Assembly: GCF_024054565.1 (NCBI RefSeq)
Contig: NZ_JAMXLR010000012.1
Span: 1 to 47,483 of the forward strand
From: Aeoliella straminimaris
GTDB taxonomy: Bacteria > Planctomycetota > Planctomycetia > Pirellulales > Lacipirellulaceae
Direction: 5' to 3'
Length of the DNA stretch: 47,483 bases
The position numbers and the translations under genes were made by a program. Below the pieces are notes generated by a model that made no database searches, had not been told where the DNA came from, and worked only from the letters and a program-made list of their open reading frames with translations. The stretch's first letter is position 1. Every line of letters begins with the position of its first letter. This document shows, piece after piece, positions 16,992-25,476 of this stretch.

Positions 16992-17211
16992 CAACGGGGA
17001 ATAGATACCCTGGGCCACAGGTTGTGAGCAGCTGCGGTGCCGCATTGCTAGCAGGCTCGGCTACCGAAACCATGCACTCACTCAAAGCTGTGCAAGCAGC
17101 GAGACGTGGATTGACATGTTCGCCTTGTGGCAGCTATACACCCCACTTCTAGGAGCTTATTAAAGCGTTTTCGCTCAACAGCAGTTACTGAGACCCGATA
17201 CGAAAGATCTG

Positions 17212-17592
17212 ATGGACAAGCATGTACCTGGCGGCTATTTGCTATTGCTGGGAATGATCCTCTTAACGGTATCGGGCTGTCAATGCGCACCGAATTACGC
17301 GCAATACGGAGCGCCGTACACTTCGCCTCCACAGTACTGCACCTGTCCACCTGGCTACGTCCCCGTCTATCAAGCAGCCAACCCGTATCCGGTGTCGGCA
17401 GCGTCGACCGTCTCTCCTCCGGTGACACCGCCAACAGCCGGTTACGCACCAGCTTCGTCGACTTGGCAAACCGTCACGTCTCCGGGGCTCCAGCCTGTGA
17501 ACAACTCGCCAGTGACTCGACCTTCAACTACTCCTTCTCCGACGGTTGCTCCACCAGCAGGCTCCTCGACGACGTATCCACCCGGCATGTAG
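17212..17592 (+). CDS. Pro/Thr/Ser-rich lipoprotein
   Basis: This 126-residue protein has a signal peptide ending in a lipobox (TVSGC, Cys23 as the lipidated residue). The rest is low-complexity, rich in Pro, Tyr, Ser and Thr, with a short Cys-containing patch (QYCTCPPGYVPVY), and has no folded domain that I can recognise. It is probably a cell-envelope spacer or surface lipoprotein. It is convergent with the DUF937 gene, with a hairpin between them. Confidence 0.65.
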   Translation: MDKHVPGGYLLLLGMILLTVSGCQCAPNYAQYGAPYTSPPQYCTCPPGYVPVYQAANPYPVSAASTVSPPVTPPTAGYAPASSTWQTVTSPGLQPVNNSPVTRPSTTPSPTVAPPAGSSTTYPPGM

Positions 17593-17640
17593 ACCACCGG
17601 TTCTAACGGGAATTGCCGCCAACTTGTTTGCGAGGCGAAT

Positions 17641-17661
17641 CCACGGCCCATCGGGCCGTGG
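17641..17661. terminator. Hairpin between convergent genes
   Basis: A perfect 9-bp G/C-rich stem, CCACGGCCC / GGGCCGTGG, closes a 3-nt loop (ATC). It lies between the ends of the lipoprotein gene (plus strand) and the DUF937 gene (minus strand), where a two-way transcription stop would be useful. Neither side has a T-run, so it may be a hairpin-only terminator or an RNA 3'-end stabiliser. Confidence 0.45.
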
Positions 17662-17744
17662 GAGCTGCGAATCGGACTACTAAACTGGCATTCGAGAGTA
17701 CAGGCATTTCCGGTGGAGATACCGTCAAAGCGACCTTACCATTG

Positions 17745-18353
17745 CTAACTGGCCATTTTCTTGACAAAGACACTGGCCATATCGGACATATCAAAGTCGC
17801 CATCGCCGTCCTGGTCAAACAGGCGGCCGAGCAGGTCCCCATGCTTCTGTTCGAGTTCCTGACGCTCTTGATTGAGATGACCATTCACAGTCGCGGCATT
17901 GGCGTGTTGCCCGGAAAGCTGCTTGGCAATCACGCCGACCACCATCGGTCCCAGGAACTTGATGAGTTTCCCCGCCATCTCGCTGTTCAATCCGGAAGTC
18001 TGCGAAACGCCCTTTTGTACACGCTCCTCGTGGCCGCCCAGCACGTCTGAAATGAGCTGGCCCAAGTCCGGGCCGCCCGCCTGCTGGTCACCCGACTGAG
18101 TAAACTGCTTGAATAAATTGCCTACCTGATCGAGGAGACCCTCGGTGTGCTCTGCATGCTGATTGACGGCCTCGGCCAAGCGTTGGCTCTTCTGTGGATC
18201 CTCGGACGCCCGGGAAAGAGCGGCAATCAGGCCAGGAATCGCTGCTCCTATGGCCTTCTTGGTCGTTGCATCGTTAACGCCTAATTGTTGGGAGATGCTG
18301 CTAACGTCCTCAGAACTTAATTGCTTGGCGAATGCATCGATGATGGTTGACAT
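17745..18353 (-). CDS. DUF937-type protein with C-terminal EF-hand
   Basis: A 202-residue soluble protein starting at the ATG at 18353 (AAAGGT before it). The first 150 residues are helical and Gln/Ala-rich: DAFAKQLSSEDVSSISQQLG, the DATTKKAIGAAIPGLIAAL segment and the LGQLISDVLGGHE repeat typical of DUF937/YidB-like proteins. The last 25 residues contain a complete EF-hand calcium loop: Asp at 180, 182, 184, 186, 188 and 191 (DQDGDGDFDMSD), with Gly at 183 and 185. The function of DUF937 is unknown. The EF-hand suggests calcium-dependent folding or partner binding. No signal peptide is present. Confidence 0.8.
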   Translation of the reverse strand: MSTIIDAFAKQLSSEDVSSISQQLGVNDATTKKAIGAAIPGLIAALSRASEDPQKSQRLAEAVNQHAEHTEGLLDQVGNLFKQFTQSGDQQAGGPDLGQLISDVLGGHEERVQKGVSQTSGLNSEMAGKLIKFLGPMVVGVIAKQLSGQHANAATVNGHLNQERQELEQKHGDLLGRLFDQDGDGDFDMSDMASVFVKKMAS

Positions 18354-18669
18354 TTCCGTATACCTTTCGAGAACTTGGTAAAAACAAGATTGGCCAAACA
18401 CATCTGCACTGGAGAACCCCCCCGGCGTTTTGGCCCCTAACCTCAAATTAGCAAACACTGGTCCCGCAGCAGGCATCCGAACCTAGTTCCTATCGACAGT
18501 CTGTTTCCTGTCGGCCGCAGTTCGACGAGTATAGTATTGTGTCAGAGCATTCGAGCGAACGTCGCCACAAAACAGCGATGAAACAATACATCAGCTGGTG
18601 AGCTATTCCATCCACCATCCATTGTGTCGAATACGGGCCACATCATCTACAGCTTCGTCCAAGCTCTAT
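18354..18669. other. Intergenic stretch
   Basis: The part next to 18354 is the presumed promoter region of the DUF937 gene; an in-frame extension to 18476 is open but unlike the family. The remainder holds no gene or clear structure. Confidence 0.4.
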
Positions 18670-18924
18670 TCAGGTTGCCTTTCGAAACAGGCCGATTAGG
18701 AACAGCAAGATTACCGCGCCAATCGTCCCGCCTGCTATCTCGTTCAAGATTGGCGAGTTGAGCAGGTTGAAGTTTCCAAAAAGTGCACCGAAAATCAGAG
18801 CCCCAACGATCCCTACAATGATGTTGCCTAGCAGGCCGAACCCATGCCCCTTCACGATCTGGCCTGCTAGAAACCCTGCAACCGCGCCAATTACCAACGC
18901 AATGAGTAAACCAGTGAGATTCAT
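18670..18924 (-). CDS. GlsB/YeaQ/YmgE family stress-response membrane protein
   Basis: An 84-residue protein made almost entirely of three Gly-rich membrane helices. The sequence LIALVIGAVAGFLAGQIVKG and then GLLGNIIVGIVGALIFGALFG is the transglycosylase-associated/YeaQ signature. Family members are small inner-membrane proteins induced by general or acid stress; GlsB anchors Asp23-type proteins in Gram-positives. The ATG at 18924 gives the usual family length; an upstream in-frame start would add 13 polar residues. Its placement among lipoproteins and DUF937 fits an envelope-stress set. Confidence 0.9.
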   Translation of the reverse strand: MNLTGLLIALVIGAVAGFLAGQIVKGHGFGLLGNIIVGIVGALIFGALFGNFNLLNSPILNEIAGGTIGAVILLFLIGLFRKAT

Positions 18925-19090
18925 AGCTCGCACCTTAGAACGTGTCTTAATAATGTCCCACAATCTGCTCCAAGCACTGAAATGGCCACATTTCGATGCT
19001 AGCAGTGGGCAAAATCAGGGTGTTTTATTGCTTGAAGAGGTAGAAGCGTGAATTTCAAAACACGTTCTTAGAAAGAAGAGTATGTAAAGA

Positions 19091-19591
19091 CTATTTTTTG
19101 GAGAGTCCAAGTCCAGATTCGACCGACTCCATGATTTCGTGGACGTGTTCATCGATCTTGGCTTGCTCATATTCACCTTCCAGGTAGTCGCGCAAAGCGA
19201 TGAGCTTCTCCTTGACCTTCGCTAGTGTGGTGCTGACGGTTTCTGGAAGCTTGACACCCTCGGCTTTTTGCTCAATGGACTCGATCAATCCAGCAACAGC
19301 CGTCTTCAACTGCTCGGGAGACTTTTTCAACTCTTCTAGGTTGCTAAACTTCTCCTTTAACGGAGCGAGATACGCCTTGGCCTTCTCGCCCAATTCACTT
19401 GCCATCTTCTCCCCCTCTTCCACAGCAGCCCCAACGTCTTCGGTAACCTCTCTTGCGGCTCCTTCAGCGGCGGCCTCTGCTTTCTTCAAATCACTTGATG
19501 CTTCCTCCCTGCTACACCCACAGATCGCGACTTGCGATACGGCGAAGATGGCAAGCAGTAGACCTCGCGGATTGGGACGGTGGCAAGTCAT
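19091..19591 (-). CDS. Helical lipoprotein, unknown
   Basis: A 166-residue protein with a type II signal peptide (lipobox VAICGC, Cys26). The mature part is highly charged and helical (Ala/Glu/Lys-rich heptad-like runs such as EKAKAYLAPLKEKFSNLEEL), probably a coiled coil or apolipoprotein-like amphipathic bundle lying on a membrane. A good GGGGAAAG Shine-Dalgarno sequence precedes the start. No enzymatic motif is seen. It has the same orientation as the GlsB-like gene but a separate promoter is likely. Confidence 0.65.
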   Translation of the reverse strand: MTCHRPNPRGLLLAIFAVSQVAICGCSREEASSDLKKAEAAAEGAAREVTEDVGAAVEEGEKMASELGEKAKAYLAPLKEKFSNLEELKKSPEQLKTAVAGLIESIEQKAEGVKLPETVSTTLAKVKEKLIALRDYLEGEYEQAKIDEHVHEIMESVESGLGLSKK

Positions 19592-19708
19592 GATCTTTCC
19601 CCTTACTGAATAGTCTTAGTTAAACTCAGCTGGATTCTTATAGGCGGAGTCAAACGGGTTGACCATCGCCCCGCTGCAGGGCGCCCGATTTCGTCGGACT
19701 TAACAGAC

Positions 19709-21505
19709 CTAATCGCGCCGAAAGACAATTCCGGGGTCATCGACATCGCCGCTGATCAACCGATAGGCGAACGTGTCCTCATCGATCATTCGAACGCGGC
19801 CGGCCATCTGCGACCCCTTCGAGCTGGCGAACACCAGGAGGCCGTCGGCAAGCACGAATCTGCCCTTGAACTTATCGTCATTGCTGTCCAAATCATAGTC
19901 CCAGGTAAACCGATCCTCATGGATCTCAAGCTCTATACTTCCGTCCGATCGCCTGGCCTTCCAGTCTCCCTGCAGTTGTCGAGGTGTTGGTGCGTTGCCC
20001 GCCGTCCAAGGTTCGTCTTCCTGCGATGATTCTTGGAGCAACTCCAATAGGGCTTTAGCCAATCGATCACTACGATCGAGACGCACTACTTCTTGCAGTT
20101 CGGTCCGAGCTTCCTCAGTGTGCCCTAACGTGATGTAATGATAGGCCAGCAGGAAATGACCGTAGCCTGAGCCGGAGTTTTGACGAACATGATGCTCGAG
20201 TCGGCCTAACTGATCGCTGTAGGTATCAACGTCGCGATAGAGTCCGCTTAAGGTGGTCCAATCCCAGCCTGGCGCTACTGCCAGAACAGCATGGATCGCT
20301 TCGGCGGCCTCGCGATACTTACCGGCGGCAAATAGTACCAGGGCCCGAAACTCATGCATCGCTGCATCGTCGGGCATTAAGGCGATCGCCTTTTCGATGC
20401 TATCATACGCAACATTGAGATCTTGTGCGAAGAACGCTTGACGTGCGGTATCGAAATGCCGGATCGAGGCGTTACGCAGCTGTGCGGCCCTAGCTTCGTT
20501 TGTTGCGTAAGCCCGTTCATACTCCGACTGTTGCACGGTGATTGGCTGAGCGTAATTGATGGTCGTCGAGCCAATGACGACGGGCCGTACGAAGTAGGGA
20601 TTCGTATATGAATGGTATCCGGATCGGTAGATTACATTTCCTAATCCCCAGGCAGCCAACCCCGAAAGCCAGTCGTGATCTGACGTATCCACGTGCTGCC
20701 AATCGTTACGTCTCAGTCCCTCTTGTACATAGTGCTCATGCCAGTGTCCGTGATGCCAGGAGTCATAGTCGGGACTGTACCACCAAGGACGGCCGTTCCA
20801 ATGGGAACTGTTAATTGTTGTGCGATTCTGCCATTGATTATTGGTGTACCAATTGTTGACATTGTTCGTGGTGTGGGTGACGTTGGTCGTCGTTTGATTA
20901 ATCGTCGTTGGTCTATTAACGATGATCGGTTTTCGACCTGATGACTGATTCACGGCGATCGACTGGCTTGGGCGTAGAGCGGGTTGGTAGTACTTGTGCT
21001 TGGAAAATGAATTGGCCGGCATCTGCGCTGGTGTCTGTGGACCAGCAGGTCTGCGATTTGGCGGTTTGGCAGCAGGTCGGGCCGAAGTTGGTTTTTCCTT
21101 GCTTGGTCGCGGGTAAAAAACAATGGGGCGACTTTGGCCTGATTGAGGTGCCTTGCTCGGGCGCCGGACAGGTCGTCCGGCCTGCGGAGCGGTCGTTGGC
21201 CGTTTCTTCGAATACCGGTCATACTTAGTCGCGGAAACGCCGCCAGCAGGTCCTGTACCTGCTACGGATCGCTGTCTATCCGCTAGATACTTGCTTTTGA
21301 TCGAGGGTTGCGACGGGATGCGCCCTGCAGCCCCATAGGACGCGGTCTTCTTGTACTTGGATTTCGACGGCATTGCGGCGTCAGAATACCCGCCCTTTCG
21401 CTGGTGCGACTTCGATGGACTGGCGTCCTTCGGCCCTTTGGGTATGGCTACGCTCGCGAACAAGCACTGAGTTAGCAAGAGCACTACAAGAGTCTTTGTC
21501 TTCAT
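19709..21505 (-). CDS. Exported TPR protein with C-terminal beta domain
   Basis: A 598-residue protein. It has a signal peptide (about 1-20), a long basic Lys/Ser/Pro-rich disordered region (about 25-200), an Asn/Thr-rich stretch, and a Trp/His-rich segment (WYSPDYDSWHHGHWHEH). TPR-like helical repeats follow (about 345-480; DSIEKAIALMPDDAAMHEFRALVLFAAGKYREAAEA is one unit, given here as two joined motifs DSIEKAIALMPDD and FRALVLFAAGKYREA). It ends in a beta-rich domain (about 505-598; QLQGDWKA... FKGRFVLADG). GGAG precedes the start. It is 17 bp downstream of the SnoaL-like gene and very likely co-transcribed with it. Its role is probably scaffolding in the periplasm. Confidence 0.7.
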   Translation of the reverse strand: MKTKTLVVLLLTQCLFASVAIPKGPKDASPSKSHQRKGGYSDAAMPSKSKYKKTASYGAAGRIPSQPSIKSKYLADRQRSVAGTGPAGGVSATKYDRYSKKRPTTAPQAGRPVRRPSKAPQSGQSRPIVFYPRPSKEKPTSARPAAKPPNRRPAGPQTPAQMPANSFSKHKYYQPALRPSQSIAVNQSSGRKPIIVNRPTTINQTTTNVTHTTNNVNNWYTNNQWQNRTTINSSHWNGRPWWYSPDYDSWHHGHWHEHYVQEGLRRNDWQHVDTSDHDWLSGLAAWGLGNVIYRSGYHSYTNPYFVRPVVIGSTTINYAQPITVQQSEYERAYATNEARAAQLRNASIRHFDTARQAFFAQDLNVAYDSIEKAIALMPDDAAMHEFRALVLFAAGKYREAAEAIHAVLAVAPGWDWTTLSGLYRDVDTYSDQLGRLEHHVRQNSGSGYGHFLLAYHYITLGHTEEARTELQEVVRLDRSDRLAKALLELLQESSQEDEPWTAGNAPTPRQLQGDWKARRSDGSIELEIHEDRFTWDYDLDSNDDKFKGRFVLADGLLVFASSKGSQMAGRVRMIDEDTFAYRLISGDVDDPGIVFRRD

Positions 21506-21522
21506 ATGCTGCTCCGATTCTT

Positions 21523-22542
21523 CTATTCTGCTGCGGTCTCGGTCTGCTCGGTTAAGCTTCGCGCTGTGTCCTGGTTCGCCCTAGGTAGTGGCGGATTCCG
21601 AACAATGGTCATATCAAGATCGTCCAAACGAAGCTGGCCGGCGAATCGTGCAGTCGAGGCCACGTGGTAAGCGTCTTTCTTCATCGGTGTCAGCAAGTAG
21701 GTGGCCTTTGTTGGTTCTCCATCTGCTCGAAATCCCCTTGCGTCGACCATCCAACCGTCGCTCGTTGATTTCCAACTCGCTTCTGTATGCCCGCCTTCAG
21801 AATCGAAAGCCCAGCTTCGAATCTCCTTACGTAGCGGATCCCAACCGATCCGCTCGGTTCCGCTTGCCGCCAGCAAGCCCTCGACTCTTACTTTGAAATC
21901 TCGGATCAGAAATGAGCCGCCTGGGTCCCAGTAGCAATCAATCTCAACCAACGAGTCGCGATCCTCGTCGACCCATTGACCGATCAGCCAGGATAGCTGT
22001 TCCAGGTTGGCGCCAGGTTCGGCTGGTTCCGCGTCGACATCGACGACATGCAACATCTTCCAGCTCTCGCCCACCCTACCATGGATGGCCGTGTACCGGC
22101 TGTGGGCGACTGGCTGACCGTCACCCAGCTTAGTTTCTGCTCGTCCACGCTCGACTGCGACCCCCGGAGACAGGACATGAACTTCTTCGAGTTCGATACT
22201 TATCGTGGCGTTCGGGTGAGAATCGAAAAATGCTGCATATTCTTGTTGGATAGAATCACGCCCCAGAAAAACATTTCCGGCCGCATCGATCAACTCGGCG
22301 TTCTCTGAGTACAGCTCAGCTATGGATTGAGCATTGCCGTCGTTGAATGAAGTTGCGTAGTCTTCGGCAGACTTGCGGATGGCATTCCGGACCGCGGCTT
22401 CACTTGACTCGGATAGCTGATTTTCCTCTGGCTCTACGGAAGCCGCTTCTTGTGCCCAACACGCGTCATGTGAGGCAAGCGTCACGATCAAGAAGATCAG
22501 CCTATGGCGGGGTACGTAGCAATCACTGTCAAAATGATGCAT
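21523..22542 (-). CDS. Exported SnoaL-like (SgcJ/EcaC-type) domain protein
   Basis: This 339-residue protein has a hydrophobic signal region (RLIFLIVTLASHDACWAQ). It then has a SnoaL-like/DUF4440 cone fold: YATSFNDGNAQSIAELYSE, AELIDAAG, FLGRDSIQQEYAAFF and a Trp-containing closing strand (WKMLHVVDVD). The C-terminal half (about 190-300; LSWLIGQWVDED... DPGGSFLIRDF) is a beta-barrel-like unit seen after SnoaL domains in planctomycete proteins. Such proteins bind small hydrophobic ligands or act as isomerases/hydrolases, but no catalytic residues can be assigned. The start at 22542 has GAGG upstream. It heads a two-gene unit with the TPR protein. Confidence 0.75.
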   Translation of the reverse strand: MHHFDSDCYVPRHRLIFLIVTLASHDACWAQEAASVEPEENQLSESSEAAVRNAIRKSAEDYATSFNDGNAQSIAELYSENAELIDAAGNVFLGRDSIQQEYAAFFDSHPNATISIELEEVHVLSPGVAVERGRAETKLGDGQPVAHSRYTAIHGRVGESWKMLHVVDVDAEPAEPGANLEQLSWLIGQWVDEDRDSLVEIDCYWDPGGSFLIRDFKVRVEGLLAASGTERIGWDPLRKEIRSWAFDSEGGHTEASWKSTSDGWMVDARGFRADGEPTKATYLLTPMKKDAYHVASTARFAGQLRLDDLDMTIVRNPPLPRANQDTARSLTEQTETAAE

Positions 22543-23529
22543 AATTTTGCGCCTCAGAAACAGTTGCAGCAAACAAATGGTGCAAGTGTGGAAGGAAATT
22601 GATAAGGCAGTCGCATTTTCGGATAGCAGTATTCGGACCGCCGAATTGTATCTCTATAGATGCCACATGACCAGTAAATTTAGATCGGATTGAAAAGCAG
22701 TCGAAGCGGCTGTCCCGCCTGGGCGACCAATCGGCCAGGCATTAGACCTGTGATCGGAGACTTTTGCCCCTAAGCTCGTCTTTTGGCGGTCCGTTATTCG
22801 GTTCACGATGGCATCGCCATACGGAGGATGGCCAGAGAGTCCCCAAACGGCTGCCCACAATCCTCCCGGGTCCGCCGCAGTCACCGCGATTCCTGGGTTA
22901 CATTTTATCCTGGCGTTCAATGCGCGGCGTGATATAGCGCTAAACATGGATACGGGCAACCAGCCCGCAGATATCAGTTTAACGATGGTCAGCCGCGGTA
23001 CATTTCGAGAAAGCGGAACTGGCTGTGGTGGCCCCCTTAGCATCAACCGGCTTCGGGAAACTGTTCCCCTCGCCTACCCGAATAGCTGCGACGATCTGCC
23101 CAACAGGCCGACGAACAGGTGGCATCTATTCCGCCTCTATGCCACTGCCCGCCGCCGCTGGTGAGTCCTCGGCTTGCTCGGCCTGTTCGCGAATGACGAT
23201 CCGCCGAGTCGCCTCGTCAATCACCTCGCTAAGCCATAGGGCTGAGTATTGCAGACGCTAGAACGGAGTCTCAGGCAGATACAACGCCAAGCTATTTCCT
23301 GCAGAGGTCGCGCCACCGCCCGCAGTCCGCCGCCGCGCTAAGGCGCGTCGGATGCATCATCCGCCCGCTGGGAGAATTCAAGCTACGGCGCAGAGGTGGC
23401 CAAGACCGACGCGCCCAAGCTCGCCGCTCAAATGAGCGAGGATGTCACAACCTCCTGCAGATACGGAACTTCCGTAGCCGCGTCGGCGCAGCTCACCACG
23501 GCGGCTAAGAGCCGGTTGGAAAACGCTTA
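22543..23529. other. Decayed stretch left of the insertion sequence
   Basis: Nearly 1 kb shows no intact gene. Two opposing frames of 118 and 130 codons (22808-23164 plus, 22654-23046 minus) overlap each other and resemble nothing known. A short coherent remnant on the minus strand is listed separately (23126-23257). The stretch reads as mutational debris around a mobile-element insertion point. Confidence 0.45.
23126..23257 (-). pseudogene. Unidentified protein remnant
   Basis: An open frame of 43 codons without a start codon encodes a helical, charged segment (ALWLSEVIDEATRRIVIREQ) followed by an Ala/Gly/Glu tail and a stop. It has the look of a C-terminal tail of a real gene whose front has been lost. 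No family can be assigned. Confidence 0.2.
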
Positions 23530-24489
23530 GAACCGGACAGAGAACCCAAGCGAGTTTGGCACGCCATTTGCGCCTTATAGATAGCAACTTTACAGACCAG
23601 GAGGTTGCTATGTCCGATGCACGAATGCCACAGGAGTATTACGAAATCGTTACCCATCACTTGCCGGCGGAACAGCCTGTTGGACCTGACGGCGGTCGTC
23701 CTCGAGTCAAAAACGAGATAGCGCTGCGGGTGATCTGGTACGTGCTCTCCACCGGCATCCGTTGGCGAGACGTGCCGCCGGCAATGGGTTGCTCGGGCGA
23801 AACAGCACGAACTCGCCTTCGCGACTGGGAGGAACTGGGAGTCTGGGATCGCGTTCACGTCGATTTGCTTCGGCTGTTACGTCGAGACGGAAAGCTGGAA
23901 CAGGACACGGCCATCATCGATAGTGCTCAAGTCCGGGCCTTTGGCGGTGGGGACCAGACCGGTCCGAGCCCGGTCGACCGCCGCAAACCGGGCACGAAAT
24001 ATACGCTGATGGTCGACCGAAACGGCGTTCCTCTGGCGGTTCGAATTGCCGGCGCCAATCGCAGCGACCACCGCGAGATCCTGCCCATCATCCAAGAAGA
24101 CTTTCCGGAAGTCGGCGGCAAACCCGGCCGTCCAAGGACCAGGCCGGACGAAGTCTATGCCGATGCCGGGTACGATAGCGAAACAACTCGCGAGGTGCTG
24201 CGATGCTTGGGCATCGAGCCCTTCATCCGCAAGCGTGGCGCGGAACACGGCAGTGGTCTGGGACGCGTACGCTGGGTGGTCGAACGATCGCTGGCATGGC
24301 TCCAGGGACTTCGCCGATTGCGCCTTCGATATGACCGGAGCGAGACCGTCATTCATGGCTGGGCCACAGTGGCGATGAGCGTCATCAACTTTCGCCTGTG
24401 GCATAACGAAATCCAGCTCGCAAGATAACAACGGTGACTTCATACCGGCCTTTACCGGTCGTCTAACAACGGAGTTTTTTGTCCGGTTC
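23530..24489 (+). mobile_element. IS5-family (IS427-like) insertion sequence
   Basis: The 960-bp element carries one transposase gene. Its ends are inverted repeats: GAACCGGACA at 23530-23539 and TGTCCGGTTC at 24480-24489. TA flanks both sides (23528-23529 and 24490-24491), as expected for the 2-bp TA target duplication of the IS427 subgroup. If the TA is counted, the match extends outward to CTTAG/CTAAG. Both ends and the transposase are intact, so the element may still be mobile. Its single uninterrupted ORF differs from the many IS427 members that use frameshifting. Confidence 0.88.
23610..24428 (+). CDS. IS5-family DDE transposase
   Basis: This 272-residue transposase has an N-terminal DUF4096-type helix-turn-helix part (RVIWYVLSTGIRWRDVPPAMG) and a DDE RNase-H-like domain. 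The first Asp is D104 (AIIDSAQVRAF), the second D185 (YADAGYDS) and the Glu E225 (VVERSLAWLQG), and the Y-(2)-R-(3)-E-like C1 region is present. The start at 23610 has a strong AGGAGG; an earlier ATG at 23556 lies closer to the terminal repeat and lacks one. All catalytic residues are present. Confidence 0.93.
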   Translation: MSDARMPQEYYEIVTHHLPAEQPVGPDGGRPRVKNEIALRVIWYVLSTGIRWRDVPPAMGCSGETARTRLRDWEELGVWDRVHVDLLRLLRRDGKLEQDTAIIDSAQVRAFGGGDQTGPSPVDRRKPGTKYTLMVDRNGVPLAVRIAGANRSDHREILPIIQEDFPEVGGKPGRPRTRPDEVYADAGYDSETTREVLRCLGIEPFIRKRGAEHGSGLGRVRWVVERSLAWLQGLRRLRLRYDRSETVIHGWATVAMSVINFRLWHNEIQLAR

Positions 24490-25056
24490 TAAGGTGATGT
24501 ACACCGCGGGGAGTTGGGAGACGAACGAAGTGACGGCGGTTGGGCACAACCTGCGCATCTTGGGACAGATCTTTCGCGCATGAAGTTGCATCGTTCGCGT
24601 TCAGTTGCCGGTCTCGCTATGTCGCGTCGGTCGTGTCCACCTCTGACGATAGCTGACGTGGCTGAGTGCCTCAGGGGGCATTCGCAGGAGGGGGCCAGAG
24701 TCGCCGGGCAACGCGCGACTACGTGGTGTGGTGCGTGGAGCTCAAGGTTGTGGGGTACAGTTCCAACGGATAAGAAAACAGCGGGTGACGGAAAGTCTTT
24801 TGTGGCTAATGAAGATTGATCGCGAGTCGACTCGCCAGACTGCCCATTTTGCCACGAGAAAATTTCCGGCATTTCCGCGCCGCCATATGTAAATGTGAGC
24901 ACCAGCCGGAGCGTTGGGGGCGGGCAAAAACTGAGCTGCGGAGGGGCCCCAGGGGTAGCTGTCTCGCTCGAAGTCGTCTTGGATTATTTCCTCGGTGCCG
25001 GAGTGAGCTCCCATTTCCTGACGCACGAGAAGCGTCACCAGAGCGACCGGAGGCGA
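24490..25056. other. Decayed stretch between IS and integrase tail
   Basis: Several overlapping frames on both strands span this stretch without recognisable domains. It probably contains degraded mobile-element coding sequence, given the integrase tail immediately to the right. Confidence 0.4.
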
Positions 25057-25290
25057 TCAATCGACGATCGCCCGCACGGTGGCCAGGATGCCCGCCCGCA
25101 CTGCCTCGGGTAGCTCGGCCCACCCATCAACAACGGCCAACAGATCGTCGTCAGCGGCCAGCGAATCGAGCCGCCTGGTATCGTTTTCGCTTAGCCCAAT
25201 GGTCGCCGCATCGTGCCCTGATTCTGATGAACTCGGGTAAGCAGAACGGTAAGCGTCGTCGTCAGAGTTCGATTGACTCGGTAAAACAAG
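25057..25290 (-). pseudogene. C-terminal tail of a tyrosine recombinase, truncated
   Basis: The minus-strand frame ends with AVVDGWAELPEAVRAGILA and then TVRAIVD. I know this ending, an acidic Ser/Asp-rich linker followed by a 'W..LPEavraGIlamVra' helix, from the extreme C-terminus of planctomycete site-specific integrases. The catalytic domain is absent: upstream, the open frame runs straight into the antisense of a tRNA-His 3' end (producing the spurious MAEGSRTPDL start). An integrase remnant abutting an attachment site strongly suggests the end of an old integrated element. Confidence 0.55.
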
Positions 25291-25310
25291 ACGTTTATCA
25301 TCCACGCCTC

Positions 25311-25357
25311 CCGGATTGTGATTCCGAAGGTCGGGGGTTCGAGACCCCTCAGCCACC
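25311..25357 (+). other. tRNA-His 3' fragment, probable attachment (att) site
   Basis: The sequence contains the 3' two-thirds of a tRNA-His: anticodon stem-loop CCGGA-TTGTGAT-TCCGA (anticodon GTG at 25318-25320), a 5-nt variable loop, T arm GGGGG-TTCGAGA-CCCCT, 3' acceptor strand CAGCCAC and discriminator C. The upstream 50 bp contain no D arm or matching 5' acceptor (GTGGCTG), so it cannot be a functional tRNA. One stem pair (C-A) is already mismatched. This is the classic duplicated 3' end of a tRNA left by integration of a genomic island; the intact tRNA-His must lie elsewhere. Confidence 0.75.
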
Positions 25358-25476
25358 CTTTCTGGTCGCTGCTATCTGCTTCGGATAAGCTGGGGGATTG
25401 CGTGATCGCGACCGAGTGTGGCGGTTCACGCCATGTTGTCTCCTGCTTTCCAGCCCCCTAGCGGACCAGCTTGCGC

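Noticed and set aside
22654..23164. Two opposing open frames of 118 and 130 codons left of the IS
   Set aside because: They overlap on opposite strands, lack motifs, and lie in a stretch with other signs of decay.
23521..23531. Insertion of the IS into a copy of the 24-bp repeat found at 4171
   Set aside because: Only AACGCTTAG is shared. The rejoined target would not continue into the repeat sequence.
24489..25038. Minus-strand frames of 98-137 codons right of the IS
   Set aside because: No domain is recognisable, composition changes along the frame, and one begins inside the IS end.
25057..25356. A 99-residue protein starting MAEGSRTPDL
   Set aside because: The first 15 residues are the antisense translation of the tRNA-His 3' end, a well-known artefact. 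Only the lower part is integrase-derived.
25261..25360. Functional tRNA-His gene
   Set aside because: There is no D arm and no 5' acceptor strand upstream, and the anticodon stem already has a mismatch.
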